Shown one piece after another: positions 53,323-62,071 of a stretch of 64,000 nt of DNA. Every line of letters begins with the position of its first letter. The first letter of the stretch is position 1. The stretch is taken from contig JBOEGS010000002.1 of the NCBI GenBank assembly GCA_050633545.1, forward strand, positions 248,001 through 312,000. Direction: 5' to 3'. The translations under genes and the position numbers were made by a program. The notes under the pieces are model-generated. The model searched no databases. It was not told the origin of the DNA and saw only the letters and a program-made list of their open reading frames with translations. The DNA is from Litorivita sp050633545. Lineage in GTDB: Bacteria; Pseudomonadota; Alphaproteobacteria; Rhodobacterales; Rhodobacteraceae.

Positions 53323-54546
53323 GTGTTGGATATCACCCGACTGGTCAGTCGGGCCGGAGAGGTTTTGACCGGCGTTGATCGCGTAGAGCTGGCCTATCTG
53401 CGAAGATTTATCGCGCTGCGCGATGCGCCGGTTTTCGCCCTCTCGCGCACGGCTTTCGGCTATATCTTGTTGGATTTTGCAGGCTGCGAAGCGATCCTCG
53501 CCCGTATCGAGGGGCAGGCCGATTGGGGCGAGGCAGATCGCCTGTCGCGTATGGCGCGGGGGATATCTTTGATGCAAAAGCGCGCGCAAACAGACCTGCG
53601 CCGCATGGCGCTGGCGCGTTGTCGCCCCTATGGATTGCAAAAAATGCTGGCCAGCCGTCTGCCGCGCGGCGCGCAGTATTTCAACACCGGCCATTCGAAC
53701 CTCACCGACCGGACGCTGCACGGCTTGCGCCATGGACCCGAGGCCGAAATCAACGTGTTGATCCATGATGCGATCCCTCTGGAGTACCCGCAATATACCC
53801 GCCCCGAGGCTGTGCCGCGCTTTGCCGCGATGCTGCGCCGTGTGGGGGCCTATGCGGACCGCGTGATCTACAACTCCGAGGACACGCGCAGGCGGGTCGA
53901 AGCCTATCTGGATGCGGCGGGCGCGCCGCCTTGTGTTGTCGCACATCTGGGTGTCACCCCTGCCGCGCCATCGCCCCTCCCCGACGATCTGGCGCGCTAT
54001 ACGCGCCCCGAAGCCGCGCCGTTTTTTATCATCCTTGGCACCATCGAGCCGCGCAAGAACCACGCCTTGTTGCTAGACATCTGGGATCGGATGGCGCTTG
54101 ACACACCGGACGCACCCCTGCCGCATTTGCTCATCTGCGGCAAACGGGGTTGGCAAAACGAGGCGGTCTTTGCGCGATTGGACGCGCTGCCAAATGACGG
54201 CCCCCTGCGCGAACTTCCAAATCTCACCGACGGTCAGATCACCACGCTCCTCACACATGCGCGCGGCCTGCTGTTTCCCAGTTTCGCCGAAGGCTACGGC
54301 TTGCCCGCTGTCGAAGCGGCGCGCTTGGGATGCCCCGTGGTGGCCTCTGATCTACCAGTTTTCCAAGAAGTCTTGGGCGCATTACCCGTTTACGCAGAGG
54401 TAAATGACAGTTATCTATGGCAAAAGATAATAATTGATCTTGCCACAAACGAGCAGGCCACAGGCACAAGAGACAAAGGCATACCTTTGCAATTTACCGC
54501 GCCTGATTGGGATAGTCATTTCAATGCCGTCTTAAGGATGGCGTGA
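53323..54546 (+). CDS. GT4-type (glycosyltransferase family 1 Pfam) glycosyltransferase
   Basis: A 407-residue GT-B glycosyltransferase. The C-terminal domain has FFIILGTIEPRKNHALLLDI, LPHLLICGKRGWQNEAVF and the nucleotide-sugar motif ARGLLFPSFAEGYGLPAVEA with GCPVVASDLPVFQEV. The family E(x7)E element is the E of FAEGYGLPAVEA. The N-terminal part contains YFNTGHSNLTDRTLHGL. The start is GTG after the galE stop by 16 bp, with no strong ribosome-binding site, so coupling to galE is likely. Confidence 0.88.
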   Translation: MLDITRLVSRAGEVLTGVDRVELAYLRRFIALRDAPVFALSRTAFGYILLDFAGCEAILARIEGQADWGEADRLSRMARGISLMQKRAQTDLRRMALARCRPYGLQKMLASRLPRGAQYFNTGHSNLTDRTLHGLRHGPEAEINVLIHDAIPLEYPQYTRPEAVPRFAAMLRRVGAYADRVIYNSEDTRRRVEAYLDAAGAPPCVVAHLGVTPAAPSPLPDDLARYTRPEAAPFFIILGTIEPRKNHALLLDIWDRMALDTPDAPLPHLLICGKRGWQNEAVFARLDALPNDGPLRELPNLTDGQITTLLTHARGLLFPSFAEGYGLPAVEAARLGCPVVASDLPVFQEVLGALPVYAEVNDSYLWQKIIIDLATNEQATGTRDKGIPLQFTAPDWDSHFNAVLRMA

Positions 54547-54598
54547 TATCGCGTCCTGGACCTGCGAAATCATTCAGGCAGGGTGAGGGGAAACGGTT

Positions 54599-55609
54599 TT
54601 GGGTGCACTGCAATCCTATCGGCTCAGGGTTCAGCGTCGGCGCTGGCGCTTGCGTGCGTTTCGCAAGCGGCGCGAATTGCAATCCATTGCCGACCGCACC
54701 AAAAGCATCCGCCGCGGCGATATCCTTGTTTTTTCGACCCTGCGCAACGAACGTGTGCGCCTGCCGTATTTCTTGAAATACTACCGCGATATCGGCGTGA
54801 ACCACTTTTTCTTTGTCGATAACGGCAGCACCGATGGCTCCGCCGAATATCTCGCCGATCAACCCGATGTATCGCTTTGGTATACCGAAGCCGGCTATAA
54901 ACGCGCGCGCTTTGGCGTGGATTGGCTCAACTGGCTACAGATGCGTTATGCCGACGGGCATTGGGCCTTGGTCGTCGATCCCGACGAATTTCTGGTCTAT
55001 CCGTTTTGCGACACGCGCCCGCTTCGCGCGCTGACCGACTGGCTCGATGCCTCATCGATCAAAAGCTTTTCGGCGATGCTGCTGGATATGTATCCAAAGG
55101 GCCGTATCGACGCCGAACCCTATCAAGCCGGCCAAGACCCGCTGGAGATTGCCAATTGGTTCGACAGCGGCAATTACACGATCACCAAGAACAAGCGCTT
55201 CGGCAATCTGTGGATACAGGGCGGGCCGCGCCAGAGGGTGTTTTTCCCCGACAAACCCGCCAAGGCGCCCGCGCTCAATAAGATTCCCCTCGTCAAATGG
55301 GACCGCAAATACGCCTATGTCAGCTCGACCCATATGCTTTTGCCGCGCGGCCTCAATCTCGTTTATGATGAATGGGGCGGCGAGAAAGCCAGCGGCGTTT
55401 TGCTGCATACCAAATTCCTCGACACCTTCACCGCCAAAGCGGCCGAAGAGCTGGAGCGCAAGCAACACTATGCCGCCTCAGTCGAATATAAGGCCTATGC
55501 CGAGACGCTCGAGGAAAACCCCGAACTTTGGTGCAAATGGTCGGAGAAATACATTAACTGGCGACAGCTCGAAATCCTCGGGCTGATGTCAAAAGGCAAT
55601 TGGGCCTAA
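54599..55609 (+). CDS. Glycosyltransferase, GT2/GT92-like
   Basis: A 336-residue protein. The N-terminus is very basic (YRLRVQRRRWRLRAFRKRRE). Motifs are TLRNERVRLPYFLKYYRDIG, VNHFFFVDNGSTDGSAEYL and WALVVDPDEFLVYPF, the DxD-like element of the Glyco_tranf_2_4 family. YVSSTHMLLPRGLNLVYDEW and LLHTKFLD lie toward the C-terminus. This family often makes beta-linked decorations, but the sugar is not known. The start is TTG after GAGGGGAAACGG. Confidence 0.82.
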   Translation: MGALQSYRLRVQRRRWRLRAFRKRRELQSIADRTKSIRRGDILVFSTLRNERVRLPYFLKYYRDIGVNHFFFVDNGSTDGSAEYLADQPDVSLWYTEAGYKRARFGVDWLNWLQMRYADGHWALVVDPDEFLVYPFCDTRPLRALTDWLDASSIKSFSAMLLDMYPKGRIDAEPYQAGQDPLEIANWFDSGNYTITKNKRFGNLWIQGGPRQRVFFPDKPAKAPALNKIPLVKWDRKYAYVSSTHMLLPRGLNLVYDEWGGEKASGVLLHTKFLDTFTAKAAEELERKQHYAASVEYKAYAETLEENPELWCKWSEKYINWRQLEILGLMSKGNWA

Positions 55610-55624
55610 AGGAGTGAAGCGCGG

Positions 55625-57322
55625 GTGAGCGTTGGAATTGTCATGTTGGTGCACACGGCACTGGCGCGGGCCGAGCAAGTGGCCCGTCATTGGGCGGCTG
55701 CGGGCTGTCCGGTGGTGATCCACGTCGACAAGACCGTGCCGCGCAAAACCTATAACGCCTTTGCCGCCTCTCTGGGCGATTTGCCCGATGTGAAATTTTG
55801 CCAAAGGCACCGGTGTGAATGGGGCACTTGGGGCATCGTGGCGGGGTCGCAATCGGCCTCGGAACTGATGCTCAAAAACTTTCCCGACGTGCGCCACGTC
55901 TATCTGGCCTCCGGTTCTTGCCTGCCGCTGCGCCCCGTGCAGGAACTGATCGACTATCTCGACAGCCGCCCGCGCACCGATTTCATCGAAAGCGCGACCA
56001 CGGCGGATGTGCCTTGGACCGTCGGCGGGTTGGACCAAGAGCGATTTACCATGCGCTTTCCCTTCTCGTGGAAAAAACATCGCTACCTCTTTGACCGCTA
56101 TGTGCTGTTGCAGCGCAGGATCGGCTTCAAACGCCGCATCCCCAACGGCATCGTCCCCCATATGGGCAGCCAGTGGTGGTGCCTGACGCGGCAAACCTTG
56201 TCGGCGATTTTGGAAGACCCAGAGCGCGAAACCTATGACCGCTATTTCGCCAAGGTCTGGATCCCCGACGAGAGCTATTTCCAAACGCTGGCGCGGCAAT
56301 ATTCCACCAATATCGAAAGCCGCTCGCTGACGCTGAGCAAATTCGATTTCCAAGGCAAACCGCATATCTTTTATGACGACCACCTGCAGCTTTTGCGCCG
56401 CTCCGATTGCTTTGTGGCGCGCAAAATCTGGCCCCATGCGGACCGGCTTTACGAGGCTTTTCTGACCGATGAAGCCGGCGCGATGAAGCGCACAGAGCCG
56501 AACCCCGGCAAGATCGACCGCATTTTCGCCAAAGCCGTCGAGCGCCGCACCCGCGGACGACCCGGCCTTTTTATGCAAGGTCGCTGGCCCAATGAGGGTT
56601 GGGACAACGGCATGACCTCGTCGAAATATTCGGTCTTTGAAGGCTTCGCCGACCTCTTTGAAGATTTCGAACCATGGCTTGGCAAGGCCACAGGCGCGCG
56701 CGTTCACGGGCATCTTTATGGCCCCGAACGTGTCGAATACGGCGGCGGGCAAAGCGTGATCAACGGCGCGCTCAGCGACAGCGCCGCAATCCGCGACTAC
56801 AATCCCAAAGCCTTCCTCACCAACCTGATCTGGAACACCCGAGGCGAGCGGCAGTGTTTTCAATTCGGCCCGCGCGACAGCCAGCAGATAAGCTGGGACA
56901 TGGCCAAAGATCCCAATGCACAGATCAGCGTGATCTCTGGCGCATGGGCCGTGCCCTTGTTCTTTTCCAACCAGAATTTTGCCGAAATCCGTGCCGAAGC
57001 GGCGCGGCTTCAGCGGATCGAGAGCAAACACCTCGACATCCTGCGCTCGCCCCATTCCAAGGCGCGCATTCGCATCTGGACCATGGCCGAATTTATCGAG
57101 GCCCCGATGGAGCCGTTGCAAACCATCATCGACGAGATCGGCCCGAAGAACACCCGCCGCCTCGCCGAAGCGCCAAAGATGGTCGATCTGTCCGGCTTTG
57201 GACAGTTCTTGCAAAACCTCAAGAACCAAGGGATGCATCCCTATCTCATGGGTGATTTCCCTGTTACCAATGATAAAAACCTCGCGCCGCGCAAGCCGCG
57301 CAAACCCTATTTGGTGCAGTAA
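55625..57322 (+). CDS. Core-2/I-branching (GT14) glycosyltransferase with DUF5927-type C-terminus
   Basis: A 565-residue protein. The N-terminal Branch domain has VGIVMLVHTALARAEQVARH, VVIHVDKTVP, RCEWGTWGIVAGSQSASELM, VYLASGSCLPLRPVQELIDY and MGSQWWCLTRQTL, which correspond to the xylosyl/GlcNAc-transferase family. The C-terminal 280 residues match the DUF5927-type extension found with Branch domains in Rhodobacterales (KYSVFEGFADLFEDFEPWLG; NPKAFLTNLIWNTRGERQCF). The start is GTG. It lies 16 bp after the preceding glycosyltransferase and 7 bp before the sulfotransferase. Confidence 0.87.
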   Translation: MSVGIVMLVHTALARAEQVARHWAAAGCPVVIHVDKTVPRKTYNAFAASLGDLPDVKFCQRHRCEWGTWGIVAGSQSASELMLKNFPDVRHVYLASGSCLPLRPVQELIDYLDSRPRTDFIESATTADVPWTVGGLDQERFTMRFPFSWKKHRYLFDRYVLLQRRIGFKRRIPNGIVPHMGSQWWCLTRQTLSAILEDPERETYDRYFAKVWIPDESYFQTLARQYSTNIESRSLTLSKFDFQGKPHIFYDDHLQLLRRSDCFVARKIWPHADRLYEAFLTDEAGAMKRTEPNPGKIDRIFAKAVERRTRGRPGLFMQGRWPNEGWDNGMTSSKYSVFEGFADLFEDFEPWLGKATGARVHGHLYGPERVEYGGGQSVINGALSDSAAIRDYNPKAFLTNLIWNTRGERQCFQFGPRDSQQISWDMAKDPNAQISVISGAWAVPLFFSNQNFAEIRAEAARLQRIESKHLDILRSPHSKARIRIWTMAEFIEAPMEPLQTIIDEIGPKNTRRLAEAPKMVDLSGFGQFLQNLKNQGMHPYLMGDFPVTNDKNLAPRKPRKPYLVQ

Positions 57323-57328
57323 CCCGCG

Positions 57329-58777
57329 ATGACCGACCGTTTTGACTATTTCGTTGTCTTTGCCGAAATGCGCACCGGATCGAACTTTCTGGAAGCGAAC
57401 CTCAATGCCTTCGGCGGCATCACCTGCCACGGAGAGGCCTTCAATCCTCATTTCATCGGCTACCCCAACGTCGATAATATACTGGGCGTAACCCAAGCCA
57501 TGCGCGAGGGCGATCCGGCCCGTTTGATCGAAACCATCAAGGCGCAAGAAGGGGTTTTGGGCGGCTTTCGCTTTTTCCACGACCACGACGCACGCGCGAT
57601 GGACATCGCCTTGGCCGATCCGCGCTGCGCCAAAATCATCCTGACCCGCAATCCGGTCGACAGCTATGTCAGTTGGAAAATCGCCCAAGCCACGGGGCAA
57701 TGGAAGCTGACCGACGCGCGGCGGCGAAAGGACGGCAAGGCCGAGTTCGACCGCGACGAATTCGAACACCACCTCGCCAAGCTGCAAGGCTTTCAGGTCG
57801 CGCTGCTCAACACATTGCAATGCTCGGGCCTGACGGCGTTTTATGTCGCCTATGAGGATCTGCAAAGCGTCGAGGTGATGAACGGGCTGGCGAAATATCT
57901 TGGCGTGAATGAAGCTTTGGACAGCCTCGACAAGAAGCTCAAGAAGCAAAACCCCAGCCCGATTTCCGACAAGGTCGAGAACTTTGACGCGATGGAAGAG
58001 GCTTTGGCGCGGCTCGATACGTTCAATTTGACCCGCACCCCGAATTTCGAACCGCGCCGCGGCCCCGTCGTGCCTTCCTATGTGGCCTGCGCGCAATCGC
58101 CTTTGCTCTACATGCCGGTGCGCGGCGGGCCGGAGGCCGAGGTCACGGCGTGGATGGCGGCGCTCGACGGGGTGGGCGAGGACGAATTGCTCACCAAATT
58201 CAACCAAAAGGGCCTGCGCCAATGGAAGCGCGCCCATACCGGCCACCGCAGTTTCACGGTGCTACGCCACCCTGCCGCGCGCGCGCATTACGCCTTTTGC
58301 ACGCATATCCTGTCTTCGGGCGAGGCCGCCTATGCCGATATCCGCAAGACCCTGCGCAAGCTATACAAGTTGCCGATCCCTGGCCAAGGGCCGGTGGAGA
58401 AGCCCGACGACAGCTATGACCGGCGCGCGCACCGCGAGGCCTTTATCGCGTTCTTGGATTTTCTCAAGGCCAACCTAGCGGGCCAAACCGGCGTGCGTAT
58501 CGACAGCACATGGGCCAGCGCCGCCAATACAGTGCAGGGGCTTGGCACCTTTGCCTTTCCCGATTTCATATTGCGCGAAGACGAGATGGAGGCCTATTTG
58601 CCCGCCATCGCCCATCAGGTGGGCCGCAGCGACGCGCCCGACCCGAGCGCCGCGCCGCAAGATGCACCCTTTGCGCTTGGCGATATCTATGATGCCGAGA
58701 TCGAGGCGCGTGTCGCCGATATCTATCAACGCGATTATATGATGTTCGGTTTCGGGCCTTGGGGCGATCTTACATAA
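57329..58777 (+). CDS. NodH-like sulfotransferase, two-part
   Basis: A 482-residue PAPS-dependent sulfotransferase. The 5'-phosphosulfate loop is FAEMRTGSNFLEANLNAFGG at residues 11-30 and the 3'-phosphate motif is AKIILTRNPVDSYVSWKIAQ. The second half (from about 245) has HRSFTVLRHPAARAHYAFCT, a second 3'-phosphate-like segment without a matching N-terminal loop. Its role is unclear. The neighbours are glycan genes and cysQ is at the head of the run, so a polysaccharide acceptor is inferred. It converges with ptsN. Confidence 0.85.
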   Translation: MTDRFDYFVVFAEMRTGSNFLEANLNAFGGITCHGEAFNPHFIGYPNVDNILGVTQAMREGDPARLIETIKAQEGVLGGFRFFHDHDARAMDIALADPRCAKIILTRNPVDSYVSWKIAQATGQWKLTDARRRKDGKAEFDRDEFEHHLAKLQGFQVALLNTLQCSGLTAFYVAYEDLQSVEVMNGLAKYLGVNEALDSLDKKLKKQNPSPISDKVENFDAMEEALARLDTFNLTRTPNFEPRRGPVVPSYVACAQSPLLYMPVRGGPEAEVTAWMAALDGVGEDELLTKFNQKGLRQWKRAHTGHRSFTVLRHPAARAHYAFCTHILSSGEAAYADIRKTLRKLYKLPIPGQGPVEKPDDSYDRRAHREAFIAFLDFLKANLAGQTGVRIDSTWASAANTVQGLGTFAFPDFILREDEMEAYLPAIAHQVGRSDAPDPSAAPQDAPFALGDIYDAEIEARVADIYQRDYMMFGFGPWGDLT

Positions 58778-58816
58778 GCCGCCCGCCCTGCGGCGCGCGC
58801 GAAATCGCGCATACAC

Positions 58817-59281
58817 TCACGCCGCTTGGACCGAGGGGCCTTCGGTGAGGATCGTGTAAAGCGTCGCAGCATCGGTATTGGCGCGCAGCTTGGCGCAAAC
58901 GCTCGCATCACGCAAAGTGCGCGACACCAAAGCCAAGGCCTTGAGGTGCTCGACACCGGCGTCTTCGGGGGCAAAAAGCGCAAAGGCGATGTCCACCGGT
59001 TGCCGGTCAACCGCTTCGAAATCCACCGGTTTTTCAAGCAAGATAAACGCGCCGACAACCTCGCTCAGCCCGTCAATACGCGCATGGGGCAGTGCCACGC
59101 CGTGCCCCACGCCTGTGGGACCAAGGCTCTCGCGCTCTTGCAAGGCCTCGACGGCAAGCCCAGCCCGAATGCCATAAGCGGCAAAGGCGAGATCGCCAAA
59201 ATCATGCAAAAGACGCTTCTTGCTTGAGGCAGCCGAGATAACCTTGACCGCCTCAGGCTTGAGGATCGTGGATAGTTCCAT
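58817..59281 (-). CDS. ptsN: PTS IIA-like nitrogen-regulatory protein PtsN
   Basis: Phosphoryl acceptor of the regulatory nitrogen PTS, 154 residues. The active-site histidine is His66 in GVGHGVALPHARID. The family segments RESLGPTGVGHG and VDIAFALFAPEDAGVEHLKA are present. It follows hpf by 48 bp in the usual proteobacterial hpf-ptsN order. It lacks a neighbouring npr or hpr kinase in this window. Confidence 0.94.
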   Translation of the reverse strand: MELSTILKPEAVKVISAASSKKRLLHDFGDLAFAAYGIRAGLAVEALQERESLGPTGVGHGVALPHARIDGLSEVVGAFILLEKPVDFEAVDRQPVDIAFALFAPEDAGVEHLKALALVSRTLRDASVCAKLRANTDAATLYTILTEGPSVQAA

Positions 59282-59329
59282 AGTCCGTATTTCGCTCCGA
59301 CGGCTTAGGGGCGTATTCGCCCCGCCGCC

Positions 59330-59899
59330 TCAATTCTTGGGATCGATCCAACCGATATTGCCGTCATCCCGGCGATATACCACGTTGATCCCTTCGCTGG
59401 TTTCATTACGGAAGATAAGAACCGGAGCGTTCGCCAATTCCATCTGCATGACCGCTTCGCCGACTGAAAGCGAAGGGATCTTCGCTTCCATCTCGGCCAC
59501 GATCATCGGTTGCAGGGTTTCGGGTTCCGATTCTTCATCCGCGTGATCTGAAGCGAGGATATACGAGGAACCTGCGAAAAGTTCAACTGGCTGCGCGCGG
59601 TGGTTGTGATGGTCCTTCAACCGGCGTTTGTAGCGGCGCAGTTGCTTTTCGAGCTTGGCACAGCAGCTATCAAAAGCGGCATAAATCTCATGCTCATGCG
59701 CCTTTGCCTGTGCGGTCAATCCGGTGGACAAATGCACCGTCGCCTCGCACACAAATTCGCTCGCGCTTTTGGAGAAGATCACCTGTGCGTCAGTCGGACG
59801 CTCGGCATATTTCTTTACTGCATCGCCCAATTCGGATTGAACATGGGTTTGCAGCGCCTCGCCGATATCAATTTGTTTTCCACTGATTTGGTAGCGCAT
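59330..59899 (-). CDS. hpf: Ribosome hibernation promoting factor, long form
   Basis: Binds the 30S subunit and makes inactive 100S ribosomes; 189 residues, long HPF. The N-terminal S30AE domain contains MRYQISGKQIDIGEALQTHV and HEHEIYAAFDSCCAKLEKQL and RRYKRRLKDHH. The C-terminal dimerisation domain has PSLSVGEAVMQMELANAPVL and GINVVYRRDDGNIGWIDP. Long form without separate RaiA is typical of alphaproteobacteria. Confidence 0.95.
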   Translation of the reverse strand: MRYQISGKQIDIGEALQTHVQSELGDAVKKYAERPTDAQVIFSKSASEFVCEATVHLSTGLTAQAKAHEHEIYAAFDSCCAKLEKQLRRYKRRLKDHHNHRAQPVELFAGSSYILASDHADEESEPETLQPMIVAEMEAKIPSLSVGEAVMQMELANAPVLIFRNETSEGINVVYRRDDGNIGWIDPKN

Positions 59900-60158
59900 G
59901 TCGTCTCCTTTGCAAGTCGCACCGGCCGCACGTCGGATTGCGCGCGTGAGGCGCGCACGCCGAAGTCATTAGCTGCCGGTTGCTGGAATGAGACACCGTT
60001 TTTGCGTAGCCTTCACCGACCCTAACGAGAAGGCCGCACAGGAAAGCAAGGCAAGAAGCACGAATGTCATGGGCCTATTTGACGCCCGATCCCGCGATCT
60101 TGTCAATCCGTCTGGCCAAAAAGAATCTGCGTGACTTGGGCAATTATTTGCCGCGCGG
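59900..60158. other. Intergenic region between lptB and hpf
   Basis: About 260 bp, where many proteobacteria carry rpoN but this window does not. On the minus strand TTGACA (60106-60101) is followed after 17 bp by GTCAAA, a plausible hpf promoter. A 33-codon frame (60070-59969) starts MTFVLLALLSCAAFS and looks like a short signal peptide or lipoprotein entericidin-like sequence, but its ribosome-binding site is poor. Confidence 0.4.
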
Positions 60159-60947
60159 TTAGGAGATTTTAAAGTTTTCGCCCAAATAGACGCGGCGCAC
60201 ATTCTCGTTGCGCACCACCTCTTCGGGGGTGCCGGACATGAGCACCTTGCCATCATGCAAGATATAGGCGCGATCCACAATTTCGAGCGTCTCGCGCACA
60301 TTGTGGTCGGTAATCAGCACGCCAATCCCGCGTTTTTTGAGGTCGGCGACCAAATGGCGGATATCCCCCACAGAGATCGGATCGACCCCCGCAAACGGTT
60401 CGTCCAAGAGCAGATATTTCGGATCGGCGGCAAGGCAGCGCGCGATTTCGACCCGCCGCCGCTCGCCCCCCGACAAAGCCAGCGCGGGCGCGCGACGCAG
60501 GTGTTCGATTGAAAACTCCGACAAAAGCTCTTCGAGCCGCTCGCGCCGCTTATGCGGGTCTTTGACGGCGATATCGAGAATCGCCCCGATATTGTCTTCG
60601 ACGCTCAACCCGCGAAACACCGACATTTCTTGCGGCAGATAGCCGATGCCCAGCTTGGCGCGGCGATACATCGGCAATCCGGTCACATCGCGCCCGTCGA
60701 TCATCACATGGCCGCCCTCGGGATAGACCAATCCGGCAATCGAATAAAAGGTCGTGGTCTTGCCGCAGCCGTTCGGCCCGAGCAAGGCGACAACCTCGCC
60801 GCGCTGCAAATCAATGGTCACATCACGGATGACCACACGTTTGTTATAGGACTTGCGCAGGTTGATAATGCGCAGTCCCGACGTGCCTTCGGTCACCGTC
60901 AATTGCGGCGCATCGCTTTCACCCGCGTCTTGCCCAGCGTCACTCAT
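60159..60947 (-). CDS. lptB: LPS transport ATPase LptB
   Basis: ATPase of the LptB2FGC exporter that extracts LPS from the inner membrane; 262 residues. The Walker A is LLGPNGCGKTTTFYSIAG, with Cys61 in place of the usual Ala. The signature is ALALSGGERRRVEIARCLA, the Walker B YLLLDEPFAGVDPISV, and the H-loop ITDHNVRETL. The N-terminal 25 residues before GLRIINLRKSYNKRVVI are an acidic extension. It ends the kdsD-lptC-lptA-lptB run. lptA is 3 bp upstream. Confidence 0.96.
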   Translation of the reverse strand: MSDAGQDAGESDAPQLTVTEGTSGLRIINLRKSYNKRVVIRDVTIDLQRGEVVALLGPNGCGKTTTFYSIAGLVYPEGGHVMIDGRDVTGLPMYRRAKLGIGYLPQEMSVFRGLSVEDNIGAILDIAVKDPHKRRERLEELLSEFSIEHLRRAPALALSGGERRRVEIARCLAADPKYLLLDEPFAGVDPISVGDIRHLVADLKKRGIGVLITDHNVRETLEIVDRAYILHDGKVLMSGTPEEVVRNENVRRVYLGENFKIS

Positions 60948-60950
60948 ACC

Positions 60951-61451
60951 TTACTTACCTTGCTTGAGAATCGTGCGCACGCGCCCGCCCATTTGCGCCG
61001 TGCCTTTTTCCAGATCCACGGTCATACGTTCGGCGGACATCACCGATGGCCCCTGCGCCAACAGGACGTCCCCCTCCATCACGATCACCTGCCCGTCGAT
61101 ATCATAGCGCGCGCTGCGGGCCTCGGCAGCATCCTCGCCCGAAACGAGCGTCACGCCGCCGGTGGCCTCCAGCCGCTCGATCCGTTCGTTCGCCTCGGCA
61201 TAAACCACCAAAACACGCGGCGCAGACAGGCGCATATCGCCCTGCCCGATCACCACATTGCCGGTGAACACCGCCGTGCCGTCGCTTTGGTTCACCGCCA
61301 GATTATCGGCAGAGACCTCGACAGGCGCGTCGCCTTGGCTGGCCATCGCGCCAAAGGCCACGCCCTGCGCGGCCGCAGCAGACGGCATATAAAGGCCCCC
61401 CCAAAGGCCAAGGCAAACCCATAGGGCATATGTGAATCTATGACGCGGCAA
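60951..61451 (-). CDS. lptA: LPS transport periplasmic protein LptA
   Basis: Forms the periplasmic bridge for LPS; 166 residues. The signal peptide is MPRHRFTYALWVCLGLWGGL with cleavage after the AAA stretch before QGVAFG. The OstA/LptA jelly-roll segments are PVEVSADNLAVNQSDGTAVF, TGNVVIGQGDMRLSAPRVLV and MEGDVLLAQGPSVMSAERMT. lptC ends 5 bp upstream. It is followed by lptB. Confidence 0.92.
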   Translation of the reverse strand: MPRHRFTYALWVCLGLWGGLYMPSAAAAQGVAFGAMASQGDAPVEVSADNLAVNQSDGTAVFTGNVVIGQGDMRLSAPRVLVVYAEANERIERLEATGGVTLVSGEDAAEARSARYDIDGQVIVMEGDVLLAQGPSVMSAERMTVDLEKGTAQMGGRVRTILKQGK

Positions 61452-61456
61452 CGGCG

Positions 61457-62068
61457 TTACTCCTCGGCTTGTGCCGGACGGTATACCAGCCGGACGCCAT
61501 TTGTGAAAAGCAATTGCGCATGACCATCACCGCCGGAAGCGGAAAGCTGCATTTTTCCGGCGCTGAACGTGCCTGCGGGGCCTTGCCCTGTCACCTCGCC
61601 GCCCGATTCCAGCGATGGCGCGCCAAGATCGGCAATCATCGTATCGGTGCGGATTTCGTAGCCTGTGGAGCTTGTCAAAACCACGCCGTCCTCAAGCGAG
61701 ACATGCACCGCCCCGCTATCGGTCAAGGCCCGCGCCGCAGTCAGATCGATTTGCCCGCCGCCCGACAGGTCAATGCGGCTGATCACATCAACCGCCAAAA
61801 ACTGCCCCGTCTGCTTTGGCAAAGGCCGCACAATCGCGGCGGAAAACAGCACCATATCGCCGCTGGGCGTAGCGCCCGAAAACGACGGGTTGCTCATGCC
61901 TTCCTCTTTGGCGCGCTGGTTCAAATCCACTTTGGCGAAGGGAATCGTCGACACCGGATCATTGCCGCGCGAGATCAAAAACAGCGTCGACAGGATGCCC
62001 AGCGCCGCAACCGGCAGCAGGATTTTCAACCATGCCACCACCCGCGAGTGGAGATTCTCGCGCGCCAC
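61457..62068 (-). CDS. lptC: LPS export inner-membrane protein LptC
   Basis: Bitopic component linking LptBFG to LptA; 203 residues. A single N-terminal membrane segment (VVAWLKILLPVAALGILSTL) is followed by a periplasmic jelly-roll domain with MSNPSFSGATPSGDMVLFSA and KMQLSASGGDGHAQLLFTNG. Sequence identity to E. coli LptC is expected to be low, so the call rests on topology and on its place between kdsD and lptA. Confidence 0.88.
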   Translation of the reverse strand: MARENLHSRVVAWLKILLPVAALGILSTLFLISRGNDPVSTIPFAKVDLNQRAKEEGMSNPSFSGATPSGDMVLFSAAIVRPLPKQTGQFLAVDVISRIDLSGGGQIDLTAARALTDSGAVHVSLEDGVVLTSSTGYEIRTDTMIADLGAPSLESGGEVTGQGPAGTFSAGKMQLSASGGDGHAQLLFTNGVRLVYRPAQAEE

Positions 62069-62071
62069 GGC

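Noticed and set aside
55589..58246. 885-codon open frame antisense to the Branch and sulfotransferase genes
   Set aside because: It spans two well-supported genes and has no domain of its own.
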